In this document: in pieces, positions 21,557-32,731 of the stretch | Numbering within the stretch: position 1 is the stretch's first letter | How the letters are laid out: every line of letters begins with the position of its first letter | NCBI GenBank assembly: GCA_030411725.1 | Contig: MU839827.1 | Location: forward strand, 3,541,027 to 3,605,026 | Reading direction: 5' to 3' | Source of the DNA: Echria macrotheca | Taxonomy: Eukaryota > Ascomycota > Sordariomycetes > Sordariales > Schizotheciaceae | Length of the DNA: 64,000 nucleotides | Notes under the pieces: model-generated | Seen by the model: the letters and a program-made list of their open reading frames with translations, nothing else | Told to the model about the DNA's origin: nothing | Databases searched by the model: none | Translations under genes and position numbers: made by a program

Positions 21557-23621
21557 ATGCCGGACTCCAAGGAACGAAGCCAGTCCTCCTCTTCCGGGTT
21601 GTCGTCGTCGGGGAGGTTTCCTTTTATTTCTCCTATCCCTGAAGACGTCCCGGAGGAGGAGGAGCAACAGCACTTTGACGACTCCTCTCAGGGGCACCGC
21701 CGCCAGCCAATAACAACAGACGGTATGCTGCCGGACCACCTAAGGCTACAATATGAGGCGTATCAGCAGCAGCAGCAGCAGCAGGAAGAATCGTATTCCA
21801 GCAATGGCGTACAAGCAGATGATTTCGGCCAGCCAAGGGAGTCTGTCCAAGCAAGGGAGTCTGTCCAGTCACATCAAGGCCGTAGGTTCACACCTCTAGC
21901 AAGTAGACGTCTTCTAATGATGGATATTAACTACCTAGGTTGCGCCCGGTGCCACAAAGAATATATAGTCGAGCTCGTCGACGAGAAGGATGTCACCGAA
22001 TACCACCATTCACAAGCAGCAGCAGCTCCAGGTGTAAGTACCTTCAGGGCTGCTGCTGCTACTGCTGCTAGGTATTCCTCCTCCGATGAAGAGAAAGAGG
22101 AGGAAGAAGAGATGATCGTCGCCTGGGACGAGGGAGACCGCGGGAACCCATACAACTGGTCGGGCTGGAAAAAAAGGGGGGTCCTACTAATCACCATGAT
22201 GCTCATTATCAACTCGACCATGGGCAGCGCGCTGCCGAGCAACGCGCTGCCGTTTATCGCGGCCGAGTGGGATATCACTTCGCAGCAGCAAAAGGTGCTG
22301 CCCATTTCTGTTTATCTCATTGGTGAGTTTTGTCTACCCACCACCGTCTTGTGTTCTCATAAAGAGAGAAAAGTTACTCTGTTCCTGACATTTGTCTTGC
22401 ATGTGTAACAGGTTATATCCTAGGTATGAAGAGACCACACGAATGCTAATCCATGGTTTTGGGATTTGAAACGGCCCCAAAAAGAGTCACTAGTCCTAAC
22501 GATTCCAGGACCGATCTTCTGGGCGCCCATGAGCGAGCAGTTCGGCCGCAGACTCCCCACACTTTCTTCTTTCTTCTTGTTCACCCTCTTCACCATGGCC
22601 TGCGCCCTGTCGCCCAACTGGCCCGCGTTTCTTGTCTTCAGGCTCCTCACGGGCGTTTTTGCCAGTGCCCCGATCGCCATCGTCCCCGGCATCATCGCCG
22701 ACACCCACGGCGACCCGCGGACGAGGGGTCGTAGCATGGGTATCTTCTTTGCTGTATGTTCTACCCCCCCTTTTTTCTCTACACACAATATACATATATA
22801 CTAACACAGATATATAAAAGACAACCCTAATGGGCCCCCTCCTCGCCCCCATCGTCTCAGGCTACACCGCCCCAGCAATAGGCTGGCGCTGGGTCTTCTG
22901 GATCGGCCTGATCTACGCCGCCGCCACCCTCCTCGTCCTCTTGTGTCTTCCCGAAACCTCAGGCGCGATCCTGCTCGTCCGCCGCGCAAAAGCCATCCGC
23001 AAGCGCAACCCATCCGCCCGGATCATCGCGCCGCACGAGATGGACAAGAAGACGCCCACGGAGCTGGCGACGGTGGTCCTGACGCGCCCCCTGCGCATGA
23101 TACTCTTCGAGCCTATTGTGAATACGTCGTGCGCGTACCTGGCCCTCGTCTACGCCGTCTTCTACATGTCCTTCGAGGCGTACCCCATCATCTTCATGGG
23201 CCTGTACGGTTTGTCGCCAGGCGAGTGCGGCCTGACGTATCTTGCGATAGGCGTGGGCTGTCTGCTTGCGCTCCCCGTGTTCTTTGTGTGGGATAATATC
23301 CTCCGCCGCGCGCAGGCCCGCAACGCGCACTGGACGCGCCGCGAGGAGTCGCGCCGGCTGCCGCTGGCTTGTATTGGTGGGCCGTTGTTTGTGGTATCGC
23401 TTTTTTGGTTGGGGTGGGCTTCGTCGCCGCAGGTCCATTTTATGGTGCCCATGCTGGCGGGGATTCCGTTTGGGTTTGGGTTTATGTGTATCTTTCAGGC
23501 TCTTTTGTAACGTCTTCCCCTCTTCCTTCCTCCTTTCCTACTACCCCTTATTCTACCCCCTTTCCCTTCCCGCTTTCCCCTTTTCCCTTGTCCTTATCCC
23601 TTGTCCCTCTCTCCCTTGCCC

Positions 23622-23654
<33 letters not shown>

Positions 23655-24547
23655 CGGGGGGGGGGGGGGGCGGGGGGGGGGGGGGGGCGCGCGCCCCCCC
23701 CCCCCCCCCCGGGCCCCCCCCCCCCCCCCCCCCCCCCCTCCTCCGGTATCAAAACCCTAACACTACGGTCTCAAAAAGAAACTACCTCACAGACGCCTAC
23801 GAAATCTTCGCAGCCTCCGCCAACGCGGCAGCCTCGTGCTCCCGCTCCCTCCTCGCCACCGTCCTCCCCCTCGCCACGGCGCCCATGTTCGCCCGCCTCG
23901 GCATCGCGGGCGCCTGCTCCCTCCTCGGCGGCCTTGCGACCCTCATGTGCGTGATCCCCTTTCTCTTCCTCTGGCAGGGCCCGCGGATCCGCGCCTCGTC
24001 CAAGTTTTGTATCGCGCTCAAGAAGAGGAAGGAGGAGATGGCGGCCAAGATCGAGGCGCAGCGGAAGCGCCGGTCGTCTCCTCCTCCTAACCCCCCTGTT
24101 CTTGGCCCTCCTGGCCAGCCTGGGATGGTCGGGATGGCAGGGATGGAGATGGAGATGGAGATGGGGAATAGGGCCGAGAGCGGGATCGGGTTGAGCGAGT
24201 TGAGTGGGTCTTCGATTTCGGCATCTGCGCCGGCTACGGCGCCTGCTACGGGGTTTGCTAGTCCGCGGTATTCTACGCCGGCGGCTCCGGCTCCGGCTCT
24301 TGTTGTGAATGGAAATGGGTATGAGAATGGGAACGAGATGGTTCCGTATGGGTATCCGAGTTATCCGAGTGCCGCCGTGGTGCCTCCGGTGGGCAGGACG
24401 TGGTCTGGCACGACGACGCCGTTCATGGTCCCCATGATGTACCAACAGCAGGGGTATCCGGAGCAGCAGGTCCAGGTGCTCGTGCCGGCCATGGTGATGC
24501 TGGTTTCCCATGAGCGGCAGTTTGTGTCGCCAAGGGAAGATGTTTGA
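21557..24547 (+). CDS. MFS transporter, DHA1 (drug/polyamine:H+) type
   Basis: A proton-driven exporter of the major facilitator superfamily, plasma membrane. Model: exons 21557-22322, 22412-22423 (12 nt), 22509-22753, 22821-23506 and 23779-24547, all frames agreeing; 825 aa. The conserved N-terminal block DEGDRGNPYNWSGWKKR, motif GYILGPIFWAPMSEQFGRR and GWRWVFWIG are typical of DHA1 transporters of the TPO/FLU1 kind. About 12 hydrophobic segments run from residue ~215 to ~645. The ~190-residue N-terminal extension is low in complexity (poly-Q, a RESVQ tandem duplication, acidic runs) and may contain an unmodelled intron. The C-terminal ~170 residues are Pro/Gly/Met-rich. Intron 4 contains a G/C homopolymer block. 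The substrate is unknown. Confidence 0.8.
22412..22423 (+). other. 12-nt microexon of the MFS gene
   Basis: It lies between introns 22323-22411 (GTGAGT...AACAG) and 22424-22508 (GTATGA...TCCAG). Its 12 bases supply YILG plus one flanking base, restoring the MFS motif GYILGPIFW. Skipping it keeps frame but deletes four residues of a membrane helix. Confidence 0.75.
23624..23738. repeat. Poly-G / poly-C block within an MFS intron
   Basis: About 64 bases of almost pure G pass through a short GCGCGC stretch into about 45 bases of almost pure C. It lies inside intron 4 (23507-23778), so the coding model is not affected. The G-then-C arrangement is what a gap closed with poly-G read tails from both sides would give, so it may not be real sequence. 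Confidence 0.85.
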
Positions 24548-25869
24548 CTATGATACCTAAAGATGATGATAGATTGGATATATAGGCGCACGGGGATTAC
24601 TAGAAGGAACCTCACACTCATTAATGTATATTTATGAAGACCACAGACTAGAGAATATTTTTAAATAGAGGAGTTGTACTAGGATCAAATGGATATTATC
24701 CAGGCCAAGCACTCAGTTGTTGGAGATGGTACCTTGAAGCGGAGGTCTCGACGTACAGTTGGGACTGTCGTATTTTACTGTAGTGCTGTTCATCATGCCT
24801 TTAATTTTCCTCAGCACAAATCAATTAAGTCACATCTTTCCAAGATCCAGGGGCCTACGACCGTAGCTAGGCTAGCTGGAAATGTCAGAATCCGCTGTAT
24901 CTACTACAAGTCTAGTTCTTATTTGTCTGGCAGCTTATAGTATTGTTCACTCACGCCATACTAGTCCTATCGTTTAAGTGGTCAGGGTTCTGTATGGGGT
25001 TGTAGTAGAATAAATAAGACGGTTTCCACAGGAAGTCGAGATCTCCTCACCCTGAAATTGTAACTACCTAATTCAAAATACCTAACTACCTACCGTCTTC
25101 GACATCTCCTCCATCTGCACCCTACACGATTACGAGAATGACGAAATCGCCTCGCCAGCTCGGTGGGCCGCCCATTGGATTGCAAGTTTCAGAACCACAA
25201 GACTTTGCCCCAATCGAGTGCTGAATACCTAACCAATGTTAAGAGAGGGCATTGCTCTAGGAATTGAGCTGGAGATGCTTCAGCGATGGGGGACCTAGGC
25301 GGCGGAGATGATCGGGACAGTTAGTTGGGATGGAATGTCTTGCCGGAACCCAACCTAGTGTCCGATGTATCCGTGGCGAGAAAGCGTGCATACAAATGTC
25401 AGAATCAAAACGGGCCCTGAATCACATCCCTGGGCCTGGGCTGGGTATCGAGTATTTCTATCCATAGATACTGGAGAACCATCGCATACTAGTCCAGGAC
25501 TGATCAGACCAGCATGCCCCAAAGTTCACCCATCCGTGGTTCTGAATCCAGATTCCTCCCCACCCTCAGTCAATGACCAGAATCCATGGGCTTGAATATC
25601 TCGCCTTGCCTTGGCAACAGCAGCATCCACAGCAGTGTCCGTAGTATTCAAGTCAGCTCAAATGCTGCAGTGGGAGATGGAACTTTATTACAGATCTACT
25701 ATAATACCATCGCAACAGAATAACACAACTCGTTAACATACAACTCGTAACTATACGTGATAACGGATCCCACGTTCTAAAATAATGCACCAACACCAAA
25801 TCAGGCATCTCCTTCGCTGGCAGACTCTCACAATACTCGCCGAATTACTGAGTCGCCGGTGACAACATG
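24548..25869. other. Intergenic region, convergent MFS and disordered-protein genes
   Basis: A 1.3-kb stretch 3' of both neighbours. CTACCTA-type motifs occur near 25060-25095. No gene seen. Confidence 0.55.
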
Positions 25870-28800
25870 TTATATTGACGCTCCCTCATTCCGCATGCCA
25901 GCCCCACTGGGCTCGCGACGCCATTCAATACCGTCAATCCGCTCAAGACGCTCCGTGCTGAGATGAGGCAAGGTTCTTGACCGTCCACTCCATGTCTCAG
26001 CTTTGGAAGCACCGGTAGTGCTACCGCCGAAGCCCGAGTCGACCTCCGAAACCGTCGCTGAGCGGAGTTTCCTGCCCAGACCTGCCTCTTCCCGGGTCAA
26101 GCTAACAATGGACGCCACTTCCACTGCCTCTGAAAAGCGCACCATGCTCCCCGAGGGCGGCCTAGATCGGAGATAAGAATGAAACGACAAGTTGTCGTGG
26201 TTGGTCGACATAAAACTGACTGGTGTCGTGTATCGTTCAGTGCTGGCCGTTGTAGAGTCCAAGGCATAGCTGGGCGCAGGCGTCTCTGGGCGATAAGAGC
26301 CCCCTGCACCGTCGGTGCTAAGTATTCTTGCCATTTTGTTGCCGAGGTCGGCGTTGGTGCCCTCGGGGTTGCGTACGGTGGGAGGGAGGTTGCCGCAAGG
26401 CAGTCCTTTCATGTGCCCAATCTCGTGTTCTAACAGTTTCAACTCCTCAGCTCCCGCTGCGGTGGGCGGAATTTCGAGTTCTGGATATTCGAGTTTCCGC
26501 TTGTAGCGATCAGTAGGTTCCTTCGGTTTCTTGGAGTCTCGGTTGGGCGAAAACTTCGACGGAATGAGCTTGTTAAGCCCGTGCTTGAATGCCTTGCGGA
26601 ATCGTCCCGGAAGAGACTTTGACTTTCCATTTGACGACCTGTGTGTGGCCTTTACCTTCTCATGCACGTGTTGGTGAGCCTCCCGATGCGCATGCTGAGG
26701 GGCGTTCTGATCTACATGGTGAAGAGACTGATGAGCACCCTCCTCCGCTACTTCTCGAGATGCTTTGCTAAGATGGCCGCCATCGCTCGCTGCGTTATTG
26801 CGCTCCATCCTGTTGTATGATGGGAAGCTCGCCCATGACACTGGAGTTCCCCGTGATGCTCTTTCATGCGGTCCAGGACTGGCTCCCGACGAGTACGCAA
26901 AGGGCAAAATAGGGCTCTGGTCGACGACCGTGGAGGCCTTATCCTCATGGTGTGACATGGTCAGTGGAGATGGTGTGAAGCGTCCACTGGCTGTCGATAC
27001 CGGACTGACCTCCTCTGAATTATTCGCGCAATTCGTGTGGTATACGGCAAGAGAACTCTTGTTGGGTCCGAGTACTGAATCCTGACCCGGCTGTGTCTTG
27101 CACGGGTGGTTGGGGTAACTTGACCGCCTGTTGCGGCTGTCATACTTAGTGACGCTTTCCTTGCGCAGTCTGGCATCTTCACGGAATGCTTTCTTCCAAA
27201 GTTCGGCGGTGATCTCTTCGTCTTTCAGAATTCCGGGTGTGGGAACTCGACACGGTGAAGGAACGGTCTCCTTGTTCGTCTCAGAGGGTTCTTGGCCGAT
27301 GTTACTACCAAAGACATATTTCGGTGACAGAGATGGCGTTATTTCATCCTCATCGCTCTGACTCGCGCCGTCAAAACTTTCGGAGGGGGGACTAGGTCGT
27401 CCGGGACGCGGTGACTGGAATCGAGCGAACATCGATGGTTTCTTCTGCGGCTCAGAGTCGTCGGCCCTCTTTTGAAACTTGGTGATAAATGTGGCAGGCG
27501 CTCCGCTGCCCAAGCGAAAACGCCCAAGTCTTCTCTCCGCCTGGTCAAAACTCGGATCCCTCGTGGTTCGGCCAAAGGGTGTCGAATCTGTAACTGGTTG
27601 GTCAGGCCTTGTTCGTGTGAAGGAATCTGGACGAGGCTCGTTGAGTGGAGCTTCTTCCACGGTCGGCCTCGAGCTTCCCCCAGAAAGAGTGGCTGTAAAA
27701 GGATTCCCGGAATTCCCAATCCCTAGAAACATATTAGGTACAACACCTCTGTAGATGCGGATGTCATCAGCTCACAGTTGTAACTCGACGTTGTGTAGGA
27801 AGGTCGACGCCCGTGGTTCATGGACCAGTCTGGGACTTGGTGAGACGATGCCCCTGGACTTGGCTCTGCGCTATTCGCCGTAGATGGGTATACAGATGAT
27901 GGCCCGGTGACTTCCCTGCTCGAGGGAGGCTCGCTCGTGCTCAGTTGATCTTTTCTGCTGCCCTCGAATGCACCGTCCCCGACGTCTTGCTTCTCGATTT
28001 GTGTATCGCCAGAGATTGGTCCGCCGTTCGATATATTCTGTGTGCTGCCGTTGCCAGAGCCTTCCGGTGTGAACGCGTGCGTAGCTAGCTGTCGGGGAAT
28101 ATCCATATCAAACAGATGGACACTCTCGGAACGCGACTGTTCCGCTTGTTGGACAGGACGCTTCTGCACTGAGCTGCACCTTCGGAGGTACACTACTTCC
28201 GCTTCCTCAATGGTTCCATCCGGGTCATCCTCCGACGACACTCGGAGCCCGGGGATGGGCGGCGACTTCGATGCGAGACCCTGACTCCTTAGCCAGGTGC
28301 TCAGCGGTGACTGATCCGGCAGGTCAAGCTGCTCATTTGCTGGTGTAGCCTGGCGGGCGGGGGCAGCGTGTGCGTGGCACTGAGATTGCGTCTCTCGAGA
28401 TGGAGACACTGGAAAGGCCGAAGTAGGCCCAAGTGGCAGCCGTTGCGTGGAGGGGTCGTCCGATGGGTGTCTCCCGTGGTCTGTATAGCCTAGAAGTTCA
28501 TCAAGCTGACCAGAGCTGAAGAAAAGCCTCCAAGAACCTATGGAAGATGTCTCGTGCGTGCTCCGAGAGCCTCGCGGGAGGATCTCTGGTGACGGGGGCA
28601 GATGTGGAAGAGAGGATCGCTCTCGAACGATGCTCTGAGAAGCAGGCTTGGGAATCGGATCGGGACAGCTAACTCTCCGTGGCTCCGGTGAGCTGGCTCT
28701 GTCGCTTTTAGAAATCCGGTCCAGAGCTAGAGGAAACGGTGCATCGCCTGGCTGCACATGGCACATGCATTGCGGCTCGCGCTTGGTGTCTTCGGCGACT

Positions 28801-29378
28801 TGAAATTCAATGTTATCCCGCGGTCCGCCACCGGGAAGAAGGTCCATGGACTGAATAGGCTGTGGGATACTCGACGTGATATCGCTCCCTGTTGTATCTG
28901 GACTCTCCTCGCTGCGAAGTTCCTCCTGGATCCTCTTGTGCATAAGCCGTTTGAGCTCGGCACGCCGCTCAATCTCCGTCCGACTACTTCCCACAGCCGA
29001 GCGAGACTTCCGCCGAGGCAACGAGTCCTGAGAGAGGTGGCGACGGACGCGAGCTCGAACGAGCTGGAGAGTGCCAGGGCTCTTGCTGCGCGGCGTTCGG
29101 TTCTCGATGTCATCGTCCGTATCCGAGTCCTCCACCACCAACTGACCAAGTTCAACGGCATCCATGGGCGCAATGCCGGTTGGGATGGACGAGTTCACCG
29201 AAGAGGGCGATGGATACCGAACGGAGGCAAACTCGGTGGACGCCGGTGTGACAGGATTTAGTGTCAGGGGCCCTGGAGGTCGATCACGAGGAGTAGATGC
29301 GGACCGTATGGCATCCTTAGCCAGCAAAGATCGAGGCTTCGGGAAACGAGGGATACGGCAGCAACAAATGACTGGCAT
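25870..29378 (-). CDS. Long disordered protein of unknown function
   Basis: Two long frames join across one 53-bp intron (27723-27775, GTGAGC/TTCTAG, phase 1) on the - strand: exons 29378-27776 and 27722-25870, 1151 aa. I do not recognise a domain. The N-terminus MPVICCCRIP has three adjacent cysteines that could be lipid-modified. One conserved-looking helix is near residues 150-185 (RTEIERRAELKRLMHKRIQ). The rest is Ser/Pro/Arg-rich with many SP/TP sites. A His-rich stretch (HQSLHHVDQNAPQHAHREAH) lies near residue 870. A basic segment (RFRKAFKHGLNKLIPSKF, about 910) is followed by a Leu/Glu helix (EELKLLEHEIGHMKGLP, about 955). It may be a phosphorylated scaffold or signalling protein; that is a guess from composition. 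Confidence 0.65.
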
Positions 29379-29851
29379 GGCGATTGCTTGTCAAGCTGCC
29401 AGACATGCGTGTGTACATAAGTAGCTCGGTGTAAAAGTTGGACAGACTACTTTCCAAGAAAAGGGCATCAGCGTCCAGGGCAAAGACGATCCGCCAAGCA
29501 ATGCCGGGCTGACGATGTCGAGGAGATGTCAAAGGTAACTGCAAACGACCACAGTGACACTGGAGAAAGATAGGAAGCTTCAGCTCGACCATTACCTTAC
29601 CTAAGTCCGCTCTAAACGAAAAGAGCAGAAGGGAAGAGGGGCATGATAAGCTCTAGAGCGCAGGCTGCTCCCAATCGGTCGACCGACCGCGGCTTCCCTC
29701 GATGGAAGGTACTGTCATCTGTCATCTGCAACTGCGGAAAAGAGCGTTCGGCTGGCACTTGGACGGCATCCACCCGCTTTCACACAGCCCATTGGGACGA
29801 AACTAAAAAAAAACGTATCGAGGATGCAATCAATGTGTGGGTATCTATGTG
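29379..29851. other. Intergenic region
   Basis: A 473-bp gap holding the promoter of the disordered-protein gene and the 3' UTR of the acid phosphatase gene, both on the - strand. No gene seen. Confidence 0.5.
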
Positions 29852-31137
29852 CTAAAGCGTGTTGGCTGCCGGCGCGCTGTAAACTGGCAGCGTCTCTGCG
29901 TCGTACACATTCCCGCTGCCGTCGTACGGCGTCGTCGCATCCTTGGTGGCCGGCCAGGTCTTTGCGACAACGTCCAGTATGCCCAGCCCGCTCGCGCCGA
30001 CAAGCTTCAGGTTAGGCGACGGGACGGGCATGAACTGCGAGGTGTCGTTGTGTAGGAATCCAGGGTACGAGACGGAGTTGTTGATGGTCCCGAGGTTGGC
30101 GGGGTCTTTGTTCTTCTTGTACCCGCCCATGTCTGCCACATACTGGAAGACGTTGGCTCCGACGTCGTACCTACCGAGATGAGGCAAACCCCAGTTGTAC
30201 TCCAACGTCGACAGCATACTGTAATGCGTATAAAAGGTATTGTCCTCGGTCCCCCTTAGCTTTTCAGGGATGGCACTCCCCAGGAGAAGCGTAACAATAT
30301 GGTTTGGCTCTTCGTACGTTTCCGACTCATCATAGGTGAGCATGATGAGTGTCTTCTCGTCAAATGCCTTTTCAGCCAGCAGCGGCTGCAGGAACTTGTG
30401 CGACCAGTCTGCTGCCACCTTGAGCGTTGTGTTGTGCCCGTCGTTCATCATGTTGGGCGTCATGAAGACGAACTGCGGCACTTGTTTGGCCCGGAAAGCG
30501 CGCTGGAAATCATCAAACGATAACAGGCACAGGAGGCGCTCGCCGTCGCTTGTGACGCTGTCATAGGTGACAAACGGGCTAGAGGTGCGGTTAGCGCATC
30601 TGCCAATGGTATGCCCCTTAACTCAAGTCATACTTGTGTTTCCTCACGTAGTCCCAAGTGCCCCCTCCTGTGGGACCGTCGCTATAGTTGCCCATGAAAC
30701 CCGGCCCGGGCAGATTCTCAAAATATCCAGCCCATGATATCTCCCTCGACTCGAGCAGATCGACAACCGTGGACACGTTGGTCGGTATCCTCGCCATCTC
30801 GTCATGATTCATGCCAAAGTAGTCGCCGCCTATCGAGGCGACATAGTTGGGCTGGCTGGGGTGCGTGTGGGCATAGTATCGCGTGAGCAGGATGCCCTGC
30901 TTCTTCAGGTCCTTGATGCTCTCGTCGACCACGACCTTGGCGTAGTCCTGGAACACCCAAAAAAGTCAGCTTCCCTGGTCCAAGACGGGCGCGGTGGGAA
31001 TGGGCAGTGGAGCGTACCTGGTTCTCGAGCCAGATGGTAATGAATCTATCGAAGCCCTTTCCTGGCACGATTTTGGCGTCGGCCAGACCAAGACAAACCG
31101 CCGTCCCCGTAAGAAACCAAAGTATCCGATTCATCAT
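29852..31137 (-). CDS. Secreted acid phosphatase (phosphoesterase family, PF04185)
   Basis: Hydrolyses phosphate monoesters outside the cell; in fungi such enzymes are often phosphate-repressible. Model on the - strand: exons 31137-31018, 30947-30634 and 30578-29852 (introns 70 and 55 bp), 386 aa. The start gives a signal peptide MMNRILWFLTGTAVCLGLADA. Family motifs in order: FDRFITIWLENQDYAKV, HTHPSQPNYVASIGGD (about 68-83), WAGYFENLPGPGF, YVRKHNPFV (restored by splicing), MTPNMMNDGHN, TYDESETYEEPNHI and FYTHYSMLSTLEYNWGLPHLGRYD. Several N-glycosylation sites (NVS, NTT, NDT) fit secretion. An in-frame ATG at 31167 would place ten residues before the signal peptide and is less likely. No GPI signal is seen. 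Confidence 0.9.
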
Positions 31138-31551
31138 GACATTGTATTTTGTGGCCGCGTAAACCATCCCAACAGAACAGGGCTCTATCGAGAGAGTACC
31201 GGTTTAACGAGTGTTCTTCGATCGTGAACACGTTGCAGGCGACGCATGTCGTTGAGCGCCACCCGTGCCGCAACTGCCACCCCTGTCGGCTTCTCCCAGC
31301 TCCCAGGCGCTCCCCGCCGTGCCGAGAACCCCTGCACTTGCAGACGCTGCAACCTCACGTGCCGAGTTGACATCGCGGCAGTGGATGTGCAAGACTGAAC
31401 ATATGCAATGCCTACGGTATACCCGTATGCTTCGAGAGCTCACCAGTGGTATACATAGGACCCAACAAAAAACGAAGAAAAAAAGGCTGAATTCCCGATT
31501 CTGATGCCCGCATCTCAGTCATGGAAGACCAGCAGGGGAGAAGCAAAAATG
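31138..31551. other. Intergenic region upstream of acid phosphatase
   Basis: A 414-bp gap with the phosphatase promoter and the 3' flank of the tRNA gene. No other gene seen. Confidence 0.5.
31545..31549 (-). terminator. Pol III terminator of tRNA-Ala
   Basis: Five T residues on the - strand begin two bases after the discriminator base of the tRNA gene, as expected for RNA polymerase III termination. Confidence 0.8.
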
Positions 31552-31642
31552 TGGACAATACCGGATTCGAACCGGTGACCTTTCACAAAGCGCATCGAGC
31601 AGACAATGCGAAGCGAAAATCATACCCCTAGACCAATTGCCC
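31552..31642 (-). tRNA. tA(CGC): tRNA-Ala (anticodon CGC), intron-containing
   Basis: 91 nt on the - strand. Acceptor stem GGGCAAT pairs with ATTGTCC, with a G3-U70 wobble, the alanine identity element; the discriminator is A. The A box TGGTCTAGGGG and B box GGTTCGAATCC are canonical, and the T stem ACCGG/CCGGT is perfect. The anticodon stem TTCGC/GTGAA closes a loop TTCGCA...T interrupted after position 37 by a 19-nt intron (31588-31606). The anticodon then reads CGC. The tRNA is certain. The isotype rests on the intron being at the canonical 37/38 site and on G3-U70. Confidence 0.88.
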
Positions 31643-32731
31643 TAGCGATGATTGATAAATATGTTCGGATTCCTAACCTATAACTGCAGGATAATTTCCA
31701 GCGTTTCCACCAGGACCCTCGACCCCCATCACCAGATTTCCTTGCTTGCGATGATTTTCACTAATCTGAACTATTTTAGAACTCTTAAATCTAGTGATGT
31801 TTCAGAATTCCTGTATACCCCCGAGAAAAATAAACTCGACAAAATCTTGGCTCAACATCTTCTCTCTGACCCGATCAACAACGGCACGGGACACCTCTCT
31901 TTCATATCTATACACACGCACAACACGCTTCCAGCAAGCACATACGACCACAAACACTAAAAAGCTCGGGATCCCGTCCGCTCTCTCCTCGATAGAACTA
32001 GTGACCGCCAGGCCATGCAGTAGCAGGATCGGTAACGACCGGCGGACCCCCGGTGTTGTGTAGTGTCCATCATTTTTTGGAACCTGCTTTCCTCACTCTC
32101 CTCCTTCAACCAGCTAAACCACTACATAAGCAACCGATGAAAATCACTGTGCTCACTCAGAGAGAGAGAGAGAGAGAGAATGACAGAAATAACAAACTCC
32201 GTCTTATGCCATGTAATCACACCATGATGACTACCATACTAAGATTACACCACACCCTTTCTCATAGTCTTGTTAGCCTCCATCCAAAGCCCACCCATCC
32301 ATCCATCCATTCAGCGAGGTCTAATCGTACACGGGTATCTTGTAACACAAAGTCCAGCCTAAGTTCCCAATCCAGTCCAGTCCAGCCGCCCATTTTCGTA
32401 TCCAGTTATTACATCTTCCCCGTCCTTGCCATCCCAGATGAGCAAACAGTGATGTGCTAGCCTGGCCACACAGCCAGCAAGCAAAGCGAATATAAAAAAA
32501 ACCGAGACACGATGCCCACTCTTTTCAAGTCCCATGCCGTCCGTCCGTCCATCCCTCTCAACTTTTCAAATCCTGTTACCGTTCTTATAAACGCCTCAAG
32601 GGGACATAAACCCCACCGTCTAAAATCCCAACATGAAAAAAAGCGAAAGAAATGCAGATGCATATATGCACCCACCCAACACCGACACACGTCTTACCAA
32701 CTCCGTGGAAATGAAATGAGACACAAAAAAA
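31643..32731. other. Intergenic region with AG microsatellite
   Basis: A 1.1-kb stretch between the tRNA and the 3' end of the rhodopsin-domain gene. It includes a (AG)n run of about 20 bases at 32159-32178. No gene seen. Confidence 0.55.
32159..32178 (+). repeat. (AG)n dinucleotide microsatellite
   Basis: Ten uninterrupted AG units followed by AATGACAG. Confidence 0.9.

Noticed and set aside
23601..23954. Gly/Pro-rich ORFs across the G/C block
   Set aside because: Artefact of homopolymers inside an intron; the MFS frames join cleanly when the block is spliced out.
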